A stretch of DNA of 64,000 bases from Halomonas cerina (GTDB taxonomy: Bacteria > Pseudomonadota > Gammaproteobacteria > Pseudomonadales > Halomonadaceae). Of this stretch, positions 9,024 to 21,828 are shown one piece after another. The stretch covers positions 62,001 through 126,000 of the forward strand of contig NZ_JACHXP010000012.1 of assembly GCF_014192215.1 (NCBI RefSeq), given 5' to 3'. Position numbers and translations under genes: made by a program. Each line of letters starts with the position of its first letter. Position 1 is the first letter of the stretch. The notes beneath the pieces are model-generated. The model searched no databases. It saw only the letters and a program-made list of their open reading frames with translations, and was not told the origin of the DNA.

Positions 9024-10424
9024 TTACTCCTTGGGTTCCGTGGGGGCATTCCGCGGCAGCCAGGCGACGGGCTGGACCAGCGGCATCGGGAAGCGCTCGG
9101 GTGCCACCCGCCAGGGCTGATGGCGCGCCACGTTCGGTGGCAGTGCGCCGAGCGCTGGCTGCCAGCAGGCCACGTATTCACCCCGGCCATCATAGTATTC
9201 GGCCTGCTCGAGCACGGAGAACCGGTGCGGGCGACAATCGCGCCCCGCCCCGGCCAGATAGCCCCAGTTGCCCCAGTTGCTGGCCACGTCGTAGTCGACC
9301 AGGCAGTGCTCGAACCAGGCTGCCCCGAGCCGCCAGTCGATGCCCAGGTCATGGGCCAGGAAGCTCGCCACGTTCTGTCTTGCCCGGTTGGAAAGCCAAC
9401 CGGTCGTGACCAGTTCACACATGCCGGCATCGACGAAGGGCACGCCAGTGTCGCCCCGGCACCAGGCCCGAAAGCGGTCGCCGCCTGCCGGCAGGTCACG
9501 ACGGCCATGGAGAGTGCCCCCCGCCTGGCAGGCGACCCAGTGGAAATACTCCCGCCACAGCAGCTCGACGATCACCCCGCCAGTGGACTCGTTTGCCCCG
9601 TATTCCGCTTCCCAGGTGAGTATCGCGTCGTGAACCTGGCGTGCCGACAGGCAGCCGTGGGCCAGCCAGGGTGAGAGCCGGGTCGAGAAGTCGGGACCCA
9701 TCAGGCCGTTGCGTGTCTGCCGGTAGCGGCCCACGGCCCGGCTTTTCCACAGATAGTGATCGAGGCGCGCGCTCCCCGCCGCCTCACCTCCCGCGAAGAG
9801 AAACGCTCCTCTCGGATCAGGCTGCCAGGCGGCTGCCGTTGTGCACACCCGCTTGAGCGGAGGCAGGCCGCGCGGCGCGCCAGGCGGCCAGGGCGGCAAC
9901 GTGACCGGTGCCGGCGTCGCGGAGGGAATTCGGCAGGCCGGCGCCAACCGACGCCGGAAGGCAGAGAAGCTCGGCGGCAAATCGGCTAGCCCGTTGGGCA
10001 GGCTCGCCTCGTCGAACAGCATGCCGCCCTCGGTCCGCACTACCTCGCAACGTCCCTCGAGCCGTGCGGCGAGGGTCGCCACTGCCTCGTTCTCGTCGCA
10101 CCCGGCGTCGTGGCGAACGCGTATTCGACTAGCTCGGTGCCGTTCGGCAAGGTCGGTGACCACCGTCACCGGATCATCGATGCGCACCAGCAGGTCACTG
10201 CCGCGCTTGAGCAGTTCGCCGCGCAGTTCGATCAAGCTCTGCCACAGGAACTGCAGGCGTGCCGGGCCGATCCGCCGTGCTGCCAGCCCGGGCAGGGCCG
10301 GCTCCAGCCAGCGCGTGTCGAGGACAAAGACACAGAGCAGTTGCTCGGGCGACGCAGGAAAGTCCAACAGCGGGTTATCGGCCAGGCGCAGGTCATGACG
10401 AAACCAGACGATCGCGGTACTCAT
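9024..10424 (-). CDS. Cryptochrome/photolyase, DASH type
   Basis: A 466-residue flavoprotein. The N-terminal photolyase antenna domain starts STAIVWFRHDLRLADNPLL, and the FAD-binding domain has motifs typical of cryptochrome-DASH: STRLSPWLAHGCLSARQV, LLWREYFHW, WLSNRARQNVASFLAHDLG and CLVDYDVASNWGNWGYLAG. DASH proteins repair cyclobutane dimers, mainly in single-stranded DNA, and some act in light signalling. The call of DASH over class I CPD photolyase rests on the STGGVIVELLWREYFHW region. It forms an operon with DUF3429, and a light-regulator-like operator lies about 120 bp upstream. Confidence 0.9.
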   Translation of the reverse strand: MSTAIVWFRHDLRLADNPLLDFPASPEQLLCVFVLDTRWLEPALPGLAARRIGPARLQFLWQSLIELRGELLKRGSDLLVRIDDPVTVVTDLAERHRASRIRVRHDAGCDENEAVATLAARLEGRCEVVRTEGGMLFDEASLPNGLADLPPSFSAFRRRLAPACRIPSATPAPVTLPPWPPGAPRGLPPLKRVCTTAAAWQPDPRGAFLFAGGEAAGSARLDHYLWKSRAVGRYRQTRNGLMGPDFSTRLSPWLAHGCLSARQVHDAILTWEAEYGANESTGGVIVELLWREYFHWVACQAGGTLHGRRDLPAGGDRFRAWCRGDTGVPFVDAGMCELVTTGWLSNRARQNVASFLAHDLGIDWRLGAAWFEHCLVDYDVASNWGNWGYLAGAGRDCRPHRFSVLEQAEYYDGRGEYVACWQPALGALPPNVARHQPWRVAPERFPMPLVQPVAWLPRNAPTEPKE

Positions 10425-10543
10425 GCCGGCCTCCTGTCAGGCCACGCCGGATGATGCCGGATAGAGTGCCTACCCCGGCGGCCAGCGCCTGGGGCGGGCA
10501 GAGTCAGATCGTGACGCATGATGCCCCCTCATGACGTGAAACA

Positions 10544-10578
10544 TGGACAAACATAAACCCATGTATAGATATTGTACA
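10544..10578. promoter_or_regulatory. Candidate LitR/PplR (MerR-type light regulator) operator upstream of photolyase
   Basis: TGGACA (10544-10549) and TGTATA (10562-10567) are separated by exactly 12 bp. This fits the T(G/A)TACA-N12-TGTA(C/T)A consensus I recall for class II LitR (PplR) regulators with one mismatch. A further TGTACA lies at 10573-10578, 11 bp after TGTATA, so two TGTAYA units form an 11-bp direct repeat. The region is the only upstream sequence of the minus-strand photolyase-DUF3429 operon and is AT-rich relative to its surroundings. A matching site precedes hemH. Confidence 0.5.
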
Positions 10579-10609
10579 TGATAGTCGCCTCTCTGGGGAC
10601 ATGATGCAG

Positions 10610-10631
10610 AAGGCCGCCCGCAGGCGGCCTT
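10610..10631 (-). terminator. Hairpin terminator after mrpG of the minus-strand Mrp operon
   Basis: AAGGCCGCC at 10610-10618 pairs with GGCGGCCTT at 10623-10631 around a 4-nt loop, a 9-bp stem 29 bp beyond the mrpG stop. The T-tract on the minus strand is short (TTCTGC), so efficiency is uncertain. Confidence 0.55.
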
Positions 10632-10659
10632 CATAAGGCGTGCCACGATCACACGAGGT

Positions 10660-11067
10660 TCACGAGGCGTCATCGGACTCAGGCGTCAACCGGGTGGCAT
10701 TGGCCTCGGTTTCGAGGTGGCTCTTCAGGCGATGCGTGTAAGGATCGTAGTTGGGCTTGAGCTCGTCTTTCACCGTGCCGCTCCACAGTCGGGAGCCGAC
10801 GAAGTAGCCGGCGCGGCCGATCACGTGAGCCGCCACCGGAGCGGTGAGCATGACGAAGAACACCACCCCCAGGGCCCGCGCCACCACGCCCCCCTGGCCG
10901 AAGTGCAACGCCACCCCCAGCATGATCAACGATACCCCGAGCGTTGCCGCCTTGGTGGTGGCATGCATGCGCGTCAGCAGGTCGGGCAGGCGCAATACCC
11001 CCAGCGCCGCCACCAGCATGAAAGCGGTCCCAGCCAGCAGCAGGCCGTCTTCGAGGAGTTCAGTCAT
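10660..11067 (-). CDS. mrpG: Na+/H+ antiporter subunit G (MrpG/MnhG)
   Basis: A 135-residue subunit with three hydrophobic segments and a charged cytoplasmic tail. The segment RLPDLLTRMHATTKAATLG is characteristic of MrpG/PhaG. MrpG is a small accessory subunit required for activity of the multisubunit cation/proton antiporter; its exact role is unresolved. The ATG at 11067 overlaps the mrpF stop by 8 bases; an in-frame GTG at 11079 is an alternative start. Last gene of the seven-gene minus-strand operon, followed by a hairpin. Confidence 0.9.
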   Translation of the reverse strand: MTELLEDGLLLAGTAFMLVAALGVLRLPDLLTRMHATTKAATLGVSLIMLGVALHFGQGGVVARALGVVFFVMLTAPVAAHVIGRAGYFVGSRLWSGTVKDELKPNYDPYTHRLKSHLETEANATRLTPESDDAS

Positions 11068-11329
11068 TGCGCCGCCCACCCTGCTCCAGGAAACGCGCGA
11101 AGCCGATGGTCGCCATGAACCCCATCAACGCCATGACGATGGCCACATCGAGCAACAACGCCTCTTCATAGGCGATGGCGAGGATCCCGATGATCCCGGC
11201 CACCATGGTCGAGAACAGCTCCAGGGCGACTACCCGATCCGGCAGGCTCGGGCCGCGAAAGAGACGGACGAGAACCAGACACAGGCCGACGGTCAGGGCG
11301 AACAAACAGATCGACAGCAGGGTGGACAA
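11060..11329 (-). CDS. mrpF: Na+/H+ antiporter subunit F (MrpF/MnhF)
   Basis: An 89-residue membrane protein with three predicted helices and the family segment VRLFRGPSLPDRVVALE. No ATG is suitably placed: I assign the TTG at 11329 because a perfect GGAGG lies six bases upstream and the resulting N-terminus (M/LSTLLSICLF) matches MrpF proteins. A longer ATG-initiated frame from 11428 would overlap mrpE by about 80 bp with non-conserved sequence. MrpF has been linked to cholate and sodium efflux in other bacteria. Part of mrpABCDEFG. Confidence 0.88.
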   Translation of the reverse strand: MSTLLSICLFALTVGLCLVLVRLFRGPSLPDRVVALELFSTMVAGIIGILAIAYEEALLLDVAIVMALMGFMATIGFARFLEQGGRRND

Positions 11330-11345
11330 GGCACACCTCCTCGGG

Positions 11346-11819
11346 CTAGTGGAATAACGCCAGGGCCCGGCGCTCGAGCTCGGCGAGGCCGCGCCGCAGC
11401 GCCGGCTCGTCGTCGAGGAACATGGCATGGATATAGAGCACCCGGCGATCGTCGGACACGTCCAGACTGAGAGTACCGGGCGTCAGGGAGATCAGGTTGG
11501 CGACCAGGGCGATCTCGAAGTCGCTGCGCGCGGTGAGCGGCATGGCGATCACCCCAGGCCGCATATACCAAGGTAGCGTGACGATGTCGTAGGCCACCTT
11601 GAGATTGGCCAGTACCAGCTGGCGCAAGAAGAACCCCAGGAAGCCGAGGATCCTTGGCAGGCGTTGCGCATAGCCGGCCAGGGCCGGCACCTGGGGCTGG
11701 ATGATCGCCAGCGCCAAGTAGGCGAAGCCCAGGCCGACGAGCAGATTGCGACCACTGAAGTCGCCGCTGAGAAGCATCCAGGTGATCCCCAGCAGCAGGT
11801 TCCAGACGGCTCCGATCAT
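11346..11819 (-). CDS. mrpE: Na+/H+ antiporter subunit E (MrpE/MnhE)
   Basis: A 157-residue membrane subunit starting [19 protein letters not shown], with conserved [15 protein letters not shown] in the soluble C-terminal half. The ATG at 11819 overlaps the mrpD stop as ATGA, so translation is coupled. The frame stays open far upstream, but that part is a shadow of mrpD, not an extension. MrpE helps to stabilise and assemble the complex. Two predicted transmembrane segments near the N-terminus precede a soluble domain. Confidence 0.92.
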   Translation of the reverse strand: MIGAVWNLLLGITWMLLSGDFSGRNLLVGLGFAYLALAIIQPQVPALAGYAQRLPRILGFLGFFLRQLVLANLKVAYDIVTLPWYMRPGVIAMPLTARSDFEIALVANLISLTPGTLSLDVSDDRRVLYIHAMFLDDEPALRRGLAELERRALALFH

Positions 11820-13315
11820 GGCCTGGCCTCCATGCCGAGTACCGCCTCGATGTAGCGCTCGGGTGCCAGCAGTTCCACCGCCGAGGCCTCGGCGAGGACA
11901 TACAGCGGCCCGGCCTGGAGTCCGATGAACAGGGTACACAGGGCCAGCCCCACCGCCGGCAGCGCCATCAGCCACAGTTCCTGGCGGCGGGGAGCCGACA
12001 TCGCTGGCGCCTCCTCCGGCGGCGCCTTCCAGAACACCTCGGCCCAGATCTTGATCATCGAGTAGAGGGTCATCAGCCCCACCAGCAGCGCGATGGCAGT
12101 CACCCCGAAGGCTCCCGCCTCCAGGCCGGCACGGATCACGATAAACTTGGCGAAGAAGCCAGACAGCGGCGGCATGCCGGCCAGCGACAGCGCGGGAACC
12201 AGGAAGAGCATCGCCAACCAGGGACAGTCGCGATAGAGGCCACCGAGATGCTCCAGTCGGTAGCTGCCGCGCAGGCGATGGACGATACCGCTGATCAGGA
12301 AGAGGTTCGCCTTCACGATGATGTGGTGGACCACATAGAAGATCCCGCCCAGCACCGCCAGGGGCGTGAACAGCGCCAGCCCCAGCAGCATGTAGCCGAT
12401 CTGGCTGACGATATGGAAGGACAGGATGCGGCGGAACTCGAACTGGACCATGGCGCCGAACACCCCGGTGAGCATGGTCAGTCCCGCGCCCCATAACAGG
12501 ATCTCGTGGGTGTAGCCGGGGCTGTGCGGGAAGAGCAGCGTGAAGATGCGGAACAGCGCATAGACCCCCACCTTGGTGAGCAGGCCGGCGAACAGCGCCG
12601 ATACCGCCACCGGTGGTGTGTGATAGGACGCCGGCAACCAGAAGAACAAGGGGAAGGCCGCGGCCTTGATGCCGAAGGCGACCATGAACATCAGCGCTAG
12701 GACATCGACCAGCCCGGTGTCCAGCACCGCCAGACGCTGGGCGGCATGAGCCATGTTTAGGCTGCCGACCAGGCCGTACAACAGGCCCACGGCGACCAGG
12801 AAGATCACCGACGACAGCAGGTTGAGGGTGACGTATTTGATCGCCCCCTCCATCTGGGCCTTCTCGCTGCCGAGCGTGAGCAGCGCGAAGGAGGCCACCA
12901 GCATCACCTCGAACCACACATAGAGGTTGAAGATGTCACCGGTGAGAAAGGCCCCGGTGACACCGCCCAGCAACAGGTGCATCAGGGAAAAATAGCCGAA
13001 GGCCACATGCCCCGGCCCGGTGGTGGCCAGGGAGTAGAGCGCTACCGCCAGGCCGATGATCCCGGTGACCACCACCATGATGGCGCCGAGCAGGTCGGCC
13101 ACCAGGCTGATGCCGAAGGGCGCCGGCCAGCTCCCGACCTGGAGGACGCGGATGCCGTCCTGCCAGACCTCGGCCAGCAGCCAGAGTGCCGCGACCAGCA
13201 GGCCCGCCGTGCCGGCCACGGCGATGAGACGCTGCAGGGTGCGCCAGCGCCAGGCCGCCAGCGATAGCGCCCCGGCGAACAGCGGGATCAGGAGGGGCAG
13301 GGCGAGAGGCGACAT
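11816..13315 (-). CDS. mrpD: Na+/H+ antiporter subunit D (MrpD/MnhD)
   Basis: A 499-residue, roughly 14-helix subunit homologous to the proton-pumping subunits of complex I (NuoM/N). Conserved features include the first key glutamate in [17 protein letters not shown] and the lysine-bearing [19 protein letters not shown]. In Mrp antiporters MrpA and MrpD form the proton and ion pathways. The ATG overlaps the mrpC stop (TGATG), and its own stop overlaps mrpE. Length is normal. Inner membrane. Confidence 0.95.
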   Translation of the reverse strand: MSPLALPLLIPLFAGALSLAAWRWRTLQRLIAVAGTAGLLVAALWLLAEVWQDGIRVLQVGSWPAPFGISLVADLLGAIMVVVTGIIGLAVALYSLATTGPGHVAFGYFSLMHLLLGGVTGAFLTGDIFNLYVWFEVMLVASFALLTLGSEKAQMEGAIKYVTLNLLSSVIFLVAVGLLYGLVGSLNMAHAAQRLAVLDTGLVDVLALMFMVAFGIKAAAFPLFFWLPASYHTPPVAVSALFAGLLTKVGVYALFRIFTLLFPHSPGYTHEILLWGAGLTMLTGVFGAMVQFEFRRILSFHIVSQIGYMLLGLALFTPLAVLGGIFYVVHHIIVKANLFLISGIVHRLRGSYRLEHLGGLYRDCPWLAMLFLVPALSLAGMPPLSGFFAKFIVIRAGLEAGAFGVTAIALLVGLMTLYSMIKIWAEVFWKAPPEEAPAMSAPRRQELWLMALPAVGLALCTLFIGLQAGPLYVLAEASAVELLAPERYIEAVLGMEARP

Positions 13316-13662
13316 CAGCGGTCGGTGTCCTGCATGTGGTCCAGATCATCGGTGCGTACCAGTTCCCAGGCCCGGCGCACGAGGACCACGGCGAAGGAGA
13401 GCACGCCGAAGGAGATCACGATGGCGGTGAGCACCAGTGCCTGGGGCAAGGGGTCGGCCACCGGGGTTGCCGGAGCAGAGAGCCCCCGGGGCACCAGGGG
13501 CGGCGCGGCGCGCTCGAGCCCGGCGGTGACGAAGACCAGCAGGTTGGCCGCGTTGGAGAGCAGCATCAGGCCGATCACCAGCTTGACGATGGAGCGTCGC
13601 AGCAGCATGTAGATGGCGGCGGCGAAGAGAATGCCAATGATCACGGCCAGCACGGCTTCCAT
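13315..13662 (-). CDS. mrpC: Na+/H+ antiporter subunit C (MrpC/MnhC)
   Basis: A 115-residue subunit of the NuoK family with three predicted helices; visible motifs are [19 protein letters not shown] and [18 protein letters not shown]. The start at 13662 has AGGAGG four bases upstream; the open frame extends to 13842 only as a shadow of mrpB. It overlaps mrpD by one base. MrpC is an integral subunit of the antiporter membrane arm. Confidence 0.94.
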   Translation of the reverse strand: MEAVLAVIIGILFAAAIYMLLRRSIVKLVIGLMLLSNAANLLVFVTAGLERAAPPLVPRGLSAPATPVADPLPQALVLTAIVISFGVLSFAVVLVRRAWELVRTDDLDHMQDTDR

Positions 13663-13673
13663 GGGACCTCCTG

Positions 13674-14105
13674 TCAGTGCGGATTGTCCACTTGGTCGAT
13701 CTCCACCAGGGCGGTGATGGCGGTCAGCAGGGCGCCAAGGACCACCAGATAGACCCCCAGATCGAAGAGTAGCGGGGTCGAAAGGGGAATGCCGAACGGC
13801 AGGGTCCACCATTGGGCGGTGAAGAAGGCCTCGTCCTGCCACCAGGCCGGCACGACCGAGAGGAGCCCGAGCAGCAGTCCCGCGCCGATCAGGTCCCGCG
13901 GCGCGACCTTGAGTATGGCCGCCATGGCCCGCCGCCCATGGGCGAAGAGGTAGAGGGCGAAGCCGCCCGCAGCGACCAGGCCGGCGATGAAACCGCCGCC
14001 CGGGGCGTCATGGCCGCGCAGCAACAGGAATACCGAGAACAGCAGCTGCAGCGGTAACAGCAGCTGGGCCGCCACGCCGAGGATAAGGGTGCTGGACTTA
14101 ACCAT
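13674..14105 (-). CDS. mrpB: Na+/H+ antiporter subunit B (MrpB/MnhB)
   Basis: A 143-residue membrane protein with the MrpB signature [20 protein letters not shown] and [19 protein letters not shown]. Here mrpB is a separate gene, whereas in the divergent operon the equivalent domain is fused to the C-terminus of mrpA. The ATG lies inside the end of mrpA (8-base overlap). The resulting organisation is the seven-gene, group 1 type of Mrp operon. Confidence 0.94.
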   Translation of the reverse strand: MVKSSTLILGVAAQLLLPLQLLFSVFLLLRGHDAPGGGFIAGLVAAGGFALYLFAHGRRAMAAILKVAPRDLIGAGLLLGLLSVVPAWWQDEAFFTAQWWTLPFGIPLSTPLLFDLGVYLVVLGALLTAITALVEIDQVDNPH

Positions 14106-16398
14106 GCCCCGCCTCCTCGGCCCGGAAGCACAGCATGGCGTAGACGCCGCTCGCGGCCAAGGCCAGCACGATGACCTCCCCCAGGGTGTCCAGGGCCCGG
14201 AAGTCCACCAGGATGACGTTGACCAGATTGTGACCATGCCCCAGGGGCTGGCCATTGGCCACCATGTAGTCGGAGATACGGGGGAGGCGTTCACTGCCCA
14301 GGACCGCCAGCATCAGGGTCGTGATCAGGCCGCCGACGAGCACCGCCACACCGAGATCCCGCAGGCGCTCCAACGGCGACGACAGGACGGTGAAGTGCGG
14401 CAGACGGAACAGCACCAAGGCCAGCAGCACCACGGTCAGGGTCTCGACCAGCAGCTGGGTGATCGCCAGGTCAGGCGCGCTGAACAGCACGAAGGTCAGG
14501 GCAATGGAAAAGCCCATGCTGCCCAAGGCCGCCACCGCGGCGAGCCGCGAGCGCATCACACAGGCCGTCATCGCCCCGGCGGCCATCAGGCCGGCGACCA
14601 TCACCTCGTGCGCCTGCCAGGCGGAGACCGGCCAAGACAGGGCCCCGTGACGCACGACCAGCGCATGCCCCACCAGCGCCAGCCAGGCCAGCAGGGTGGT
14701 GACCAGGTAGGTGCGGATATGGCCGTTCTGCAGCACCCGGGTCTGCCAGGCGGCCAACTGGAGCGTCCGCCAGCCCATCGCCGAGTGCCAGACCTCCGGA
14801 CCCCGGGCCACCAGCGGCTCGAGACCGACGACGAGCCCGTCGCGCAGGCGATCCCAGGCGCGGAAGACCAGAAGGCCAAGGACCAATCCGGCAAAGGACA
14901 GGGCCAGGGGGCCTCCGAAACCATGCCACGGCACCAAGTGAACCCTCTCCCCCGGCATGCCCAGGCCCGCCAGGGTGATGGTCACCAGCTCATCGAAGAG
15001 TCCCGGGGCCACCCCGGTCAACAGCGATAGGGCGGCCAGCAGCGCCGGGCCGACCAGCAGCGCCGGTGGCGTGCCCCGGGGCCGCCGCGGTGTGTCCCGC
15101 AGCGGCCCGAAGAACGGCCGGATGGCGACGATGGCCGCCACCGCCAGGGTCAGACCGGCTGCCGTGGTCGCCGCCACCAGGGCTACCCAGCCCCAGGGGC
15201 CGATCTCCAGCAGGGCGTCGAACAGCGCCTCCTTGGCGACGAAGCCGAGCATCGGCGGCAGTCCCGCCAGAGAGAGCGCCGCTACCGCTGCGGTCGGGGC
15301 GGTCCACGGCAGGACGCGACGCAGGCCGCCCATGGTGGTGATATCCAGGGTACCGGTCATCACGTCGAGGATGCCGGCGACCAGGAACAGCGCCCCCTTG
15401 TAGAGGGCATGGGCGAGCAAAAAGACCAGGCAGGCGGCGACTGCCGCCCGGGTCCCGACCCCCAGCAGCAGGGTCATGGTCCCGAGCGCCATGACCGTGG
15501 AATACGCTAGCATCAGCTTGAGATTGGTCTGGCGCAGTGCCATCACGGCGCCGACGAGCATGGTCATGCCGCCCACTAGGCCGAGGACCAGCGTCCAGGT
15601 TGCGGAGCCCCCCAGCGCCGGATGCAGGCGGGCCATCAGGTAGATGCCGGCCTTGACCATGGTCGCCGAGTGGAGATAGGCCGAGACCGGCGTCGGGGCG
15701 ACCATGGCGTTGGGTAGCCAGAAATGGAAGGGAAACTGGGCCGACTTGGTGAAGGCGCCGATCAGCACCCCGACCAACAAGGGCAGGTAGAGGGCATGGT
15801 CGCGGATGGCCTCGCCCCGGGTCGCGAGTTCGGCCAACGACCAGCTGTCGCCGGCCTGGGCCAGTAGCACGAAGCCGGCGAGCAGCGCCAGCCCGCCCCC
15901 GGCGGTGACCATCAGGCTCTGCAGGGCGGACTGACGTGCGAGCGGGTCGGTGTGACGAAAGCCGATCAGCAGGTAAGAGGTAATGCTGGTGAGCTCCCAG
16001 AAGACGAAGAGGGTCACCAGGTTGTCGGCCAGCACCAGGCCGAGCATCGACATCATGAAGGCGATGAACACCACCAAAAACCGCGGCAGGTCGACATGGC
16101 CTCGCAGGTAGCCGGCGGTATAGACCAACACCAGCACGCCGATGCCACTGATCAGCATCGCGAACAGCCAGGCCAGACCATCGACGCGGAAGGTCAGATT
16201 GACGTCCAGAGCGGGGACCCAGGCCTGCTCCAGCACCAGGACCTCGCCGGCGGCGAGGGCAGACCACTGCGTCATCAGCCAGATAAAGATGGCCGCCGGC
16301 AGCGCCGCCAGCAGCAGCGCTGTGCGCGCCCCGATCCAGCGGTGGAGCAGCGGCACCAGTGCGGCCATCACGAAACCTGTCAGCAAAGCCAGTTGCAT
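14098..16398 (-). CDS. mrpA: Na+/H+ antiporter subunit A (MrpA/MnhA)
   Basis: A 766-residue protein with an NuoL-like N-terminal part of about 14 helices and a C-terminal MrpA-specific domain (DUF4040-like, motif [16 protein letters not shown]). The conserved glutamate in [17 protein letters not shown] and lysine in [19 protein letters not shown] are the expected proton-path residues. I choose the ATG at 16398 because GAGGAG lies four bases upstream; an ATG at 16437 would add 13 non-conserved residues. It starts the minus-strand Mrp operon and is divergent from a second, fused mrpA gene across 261 bp. Confidence 0.95.
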   Translation of the reverse strand: MQLALLTGFVMAALVPLLHRWIGARTALLLAALPAAIFIWLMTQWSALAAGEVLVLEQAWVPALDVNLTFRVDGLAWLFAMLISGIGVLVLVYTAGYLRGHVDLPRFLVVFIAFMMSMLGLVLADNLVTLFVFWELTSITSYLLIGFRHTDPLARQSALQSLMVTAGGGLALLAGFVLLAQAGDSWSLAELATRGEAIRDHALYLPLLVGVLIGAFTKSAQFPFHFWLPNAMVAPTPVSAYLHSATMVKAGIYLMARLHPALGGSATWTLVLGLVGGMTMLVGAVMALRQTNLKLMLAYSTVMALGTMTLLLGVGTRAAVAACLVFLLAHALYKGALFLVAGILDVMTGTLDITTMGGLRRVLPWTAPTAAVAALSLAGLPPMLGFVAKEALFDALLEIGPWGWVALVAATTAAGLTLAVAAIVAIRPFFGPLRDTPRRPRGTPPALLVGPALLAALSLLTGVAPGLFDELVTITLAGLGMPGERVHLVPWHGFGGPLALSFAGLVLGLLVFRAWDRLRDGLVVGLEPLVARGPEVWHSAMGWRTLQLAAWQTRVLQNGHIRTYLVTTLLAWLALVGHALVVRHGALSWPVSAWQAHEVMVAGLMAAGAMTACVMRSRLAAVAALGSMGFSIALTFVLFSAPDLAITQLLVETLTVVLLALVLFRLPHFTVLSSPLERLRDLGVAVLVGGLITTLMLAVLGSERLPRISDYMVANGQPLGHGHNLVNVILVDFRALDTLGEVIVLALAASGVYAMLCFRAEEAGHG

Positions 16399-16659
16399 GC
16401 AGCTCCTCGCGCCTGATGGGGCCCTCGTCGTCGACACGTTACCCGGTCCTCTCGCTTCACTCTAGTCGAGGCGAGAAGTCGATGAGTTGAAAGGCAAGGA
16501 GGGCGCGAGACGCTTTTCTTTGCGGTAGAGTGTGGGGCGAATGCCATTGATGGGCCTGTTCGCCCAGGGACGGAGTGCGACGCCTTGCCGCTTGCTCAGG
16601 GCCGTCCCCCGGCAGGATGGGACCCATGACCCAACGCAAACGCGCAGGATGACCGATCG
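16399..16659. other. Divergent intergenic region between the two Mrp operons
   Basis: These 261 bp must hold promoters for both antiporter operons. TAGAGT-like -10 elements are present on each strand (for example near 16460 on the minus strand and 16523 on the plus strand), but no -35 partner at good spacing is convincing. No coding sequence is supported here. Confidence 0.4.
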
Positions 16660-19478
<2,819 letters not shown>

Positions 19479-19479
<1 letters not shown>

Positions 19480-19826
19480 TGGAAAGCCTCTATGCCATCA
19501 CCACCGGCGTGCTCAGCGCCTGTGGGCTCTACCTGACGCTGAGGGGACGCACCTTCCCCGTGGTCGTTGGCCTGACCCTGCTGTCCTATGCGGTCAACCT
19601 CTTCCTGTTCTCCATGGGCGGGCTGACCACCAATGGCGCGGCCATCATCGACGGCGCTCGCGACTATGCCGACCCCCTCCCTCAGGCCCTGGTGCTGACC
19701 GCCATCGTCATCGGCTTCGCCATGACGGCCTTCGCCGTCATCCTGTCGATGCGGGCCCGCGGCGACATGGGCAACGACCATGTCGATGGTCGCAAGCACG
19801 AGGAACGAGAGGAGAACCACCGGTGA
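19479..19826 (+). CDS. Na+/H+ antiporter subunit C (PhaC/MrpC)
   Basis: A 115-residue NuoK-like subunit with three helices; VVGLTLLSYAVNLFLFSMGG and [18 protein letters not shown] are diagnostic. Its polar, charged tail is longer than that of the other MrpC. The ATG overlaps the stop of the fused A/B gene by one base (TGATG). Part of the plus-strand six-gene antiporter operon. Confidence 0.93.
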
Positions 19827-21334
19827 TGCAGCATCTGATCGTTCTCCCCGTGGTCCTGCCGCTGCTGACGGGCCTGTTTCTGCTGCGTAGCCTGCATGGC
19901 AAGACCCGTCAGAAGCGCGTGCTCGGCGTGGCCTCGACGGGGCTGCTTGTGCTCGTCGCCATCGCCCTGCTGATGCGCGCCGCCGACGGCGAGATCGCCT
20001 ACTATGCCCTGGGCGGCTGGCAACCGCCTTTCGGTATTGTGCTGGTGCTGGACCGCCTCTCGGCGCTGATGGTGCTGCTCACCGCCGTGCTTGCCCTGGG
20101 CTGCGTGATTTTCGCCTGCGGCGGGGACGACGAGAAGGGCAGCAACTTCCATGGCCTCTTCCAGCTGCAGCTGATGGGCATCAATGGTGCCTTCCTCACC
20201 GGCGACCTGTTCAACCTCTTCGTGTTTTTCGAGGTGCTGCTGCTGGCCTCCTATGCCCTGCTGCTGCACGGCGGCGGCAAGTCGCGTATCCAGGCCGCCG
20301 TGCACTATGTGGTGCTCAATCTGGCCGGCTCGGCGCTGTTCCTGATCGCCGTGGGCACCCTGTACGGCGCCACCGGCACCCTCAACATGGCCGACATGGC
20401 GGTGCGCCTCGGCGAGTTGCCCCCCGAGCGCGCCGGCCTGGTCACCGCCGGCGCCCTGATGCTGCTGGTGGTCTTCGGCCTGAAGTCCGCGATCCTGCCG
20501 CTGTACTTCTGGCTTCCCCGCGCCTATGCCGCGGCGCCGGCACCGGTGGCGGCACTGTTCGCGATCATGACCAAGGTTGGCATCTACGCCATCCTGCGGG
20601 TCTACTCGCTGATCTTCGGCGAGCACGCCGGGGGACTGGCTGATCTGGAGCAGCCCTGGGTCTGGTGGCTATCGCTGGCGACCCTGGCGGTGGCGACCCT
20701 GGGTGTGCTGGCGGCTCGGGACCTGCGCCTGCTGGTCGCCTACCTGGTGCTGGTCTCGGTGGGCACCCTGCTCGCCGGGGTTGGTATGGGCACCGTCGAG
20801 GCCACCGCCTCCCTGCTCTATTACCTGCTGCACACCACCCTGGTCACCGGCGGCCTCTTCCTGCTCGCCGAGATGATTGGTCTGCAGCGCGGCAAGGCCG
20901 GCACCCGGATTGTCAAGGGCAAGCCGCTGACCCAGGGCGGTGCCCTGGCCCTATGCTTTCTGGTCGGCGCCGTGGCGGTGGCCGGCCTGCCGCCGTTGTC
21001 CGGCGCCATCGGCAAGGCCCTGCTGCTCAAGGCAGCCACGCCGGCCCAGCAACCCTGGCTCTGGCCGCTGCTACTGGCCAGCGGCCTGGGGGCGATGATC
21101 GCCCTGTCCCGGGCCGGCTCCACCCTCTTCTGGCGCAGCCAGGCCGGTGAGCGCAGTGGTGAGCGCCTGTCCCGCCACCAGTGGGCGGGCGTGGGTCTGC
21201 TGCTGGCCGCCTCGCCGCTGCTGGTGGCCCTGGCGGGCCCAGTCAGCGACTACACCCAGGCCACCGCCAGCCAGCTGGCCAATCCCGACGCCCTTGTCGG
21301 TTCCCTGCTGCCCGATGCTGGAGACGCCCCATGA
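19826..21334 (+). CDS. Na+/H+ antiporter subunit D (PhaD/MrpD)
   Basis: A 502-residue NuoM/N-like membrane subunit with NLFVFFEVLLLASYALLL and FGLKSAILPLYFWLPRAY, the glutamate- and lysine-bearing helices of the proton path. The ATG at 19826 overlaps the subunit C stop (TGATG); an in-frame GTG three bases earlier has slightly better spacing from GAGGAG and cannot be excluded. The N-terminal region is similar in length to that of the other MrpD, so both operons encode full-sized subunits. Confidence 0.94.
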   Translation: MQHLIVLPVVLPLLTGLFLLRSLHGKTRQKRVLGVASTGLLVLVAIALLMRAADGEIAYYALGGWQPPFGIVLVLDRLSALMVLLTAVLALGCVIFACGGDDEKGSNFHGLFQLQLMGINGAFLTGDLFNLFVFFEVLLLASYALLLHGGGKSRIQAAVHYVVLNLAGSALFLIAVGTLYGATGTLNMADMAVRLGELPPERAGLVTAGALMLLVVFGLKSAILPLYFWLPRAYAAAPAPVAALFAIMTKVGIYAILRVYSLIFGEHAGGLADLEQPWVWWLSLATLAVATLGVLAARDLRLLVAYLVLVSVGTLLAGVGMGTVEATASLLYYLLHTTLVTGGLFLLAEMIGLQRGKAGTRIVKGKPLTQGGALALCFLVGAVAVAGLPPLSGAIGKALLLKAATPAQQPWLWPLLLASGLGAMIALSRAGSTLFWRSQAGERSGERLSRHQWAGVGLLLAASPLLVALAGPVSDYTQATASQLANPDALVGSLLPDAGDAP

Positions 21335-21828
21335 TCACGCCCCGTTCCTGGCTTCCCATCCCCCTGCTCTCGCTGTTACTGCTGGTGGTCTGGCTGCTGA
21401 TGGTGCGCAGCCTGGCCGTCGGGCACCTGCTGCTGGGCAGCGTCTTGGCGGTGATCATACCGCTGTTCACCTACCGCTTCTGGGACGTGCAACCCCGGGT
21501 CAAGAAGCCCGGCCTGCTGCTGCGCTTCATCCTGCGTGTGCTGGGCGACATCATCGTCGCCAACTTCCAGGTCGCCTGGCTGATCATCAACCCCTGGCAG
21601 CGCTCGAGCCCTCACTTCGTCGAATATCCCCTGATGCTGGAGGAGCGCTTCACCATCACCCTGCTGGCCAACACCATCAGCCTGACCCCGGGCACGGTGT
21701 CGGCCAATCTGCGCCTGGATGGCAAGACGCTGCTGATACATGCCCTCAATGTGGAGGATGAGGACGCGCTGATCGCCGAGATCCAGGATCGCTACGAGCG
21801 GCCGCTCAAGGAGATCTACGAATGCTAG
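21331..21828 (+). CDS. Na+/H+ antiporter subunit E (PhaE/MrpE)
   Basis: A 165-residue membrane subunit beginning MITPRSWLPIPLLSLLLLV, with the family motif LANTISLTPGTVSANLRL in the soluble half. The ATG overlaps the subunit D stop as ATGA. The frame extends upstream to 21181 only as a shadow of subunit D. Subunit E is thought to support assembly of the complex. Confidence 0.92.
   Translation: MITPRSWLPIPLLSLLLLVVWLLMVRSLAVGHLLLGSVLAVIIPLFTYRFWDVQPRVKKPGLLLRFILRVLGDIIVANFQVAWLIINPWQRSSPHFVEYPLMLEERFTITLLANTISLTPGTVSANLRLDGKTLLIHALNVEDEDALIAEIQDRYERPLKEIYEC

Noticed and set aside
10470..10673. A 67-codon minus-strand frame between the photolyase gene and mrpG
   Set aside because: It covers the hairpin and the candidate operator, lacks a ribosome site and has no conserved features.
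11346..12917. A 523-codon frame apparently fusing mrpD-overlapping sequence with mrpE
   Set aside because: Only the last 157 codons match MrpE. The upstream part is the wrong frame of mrpD and shows no transmembrane pattern, so no fusion is claimed.
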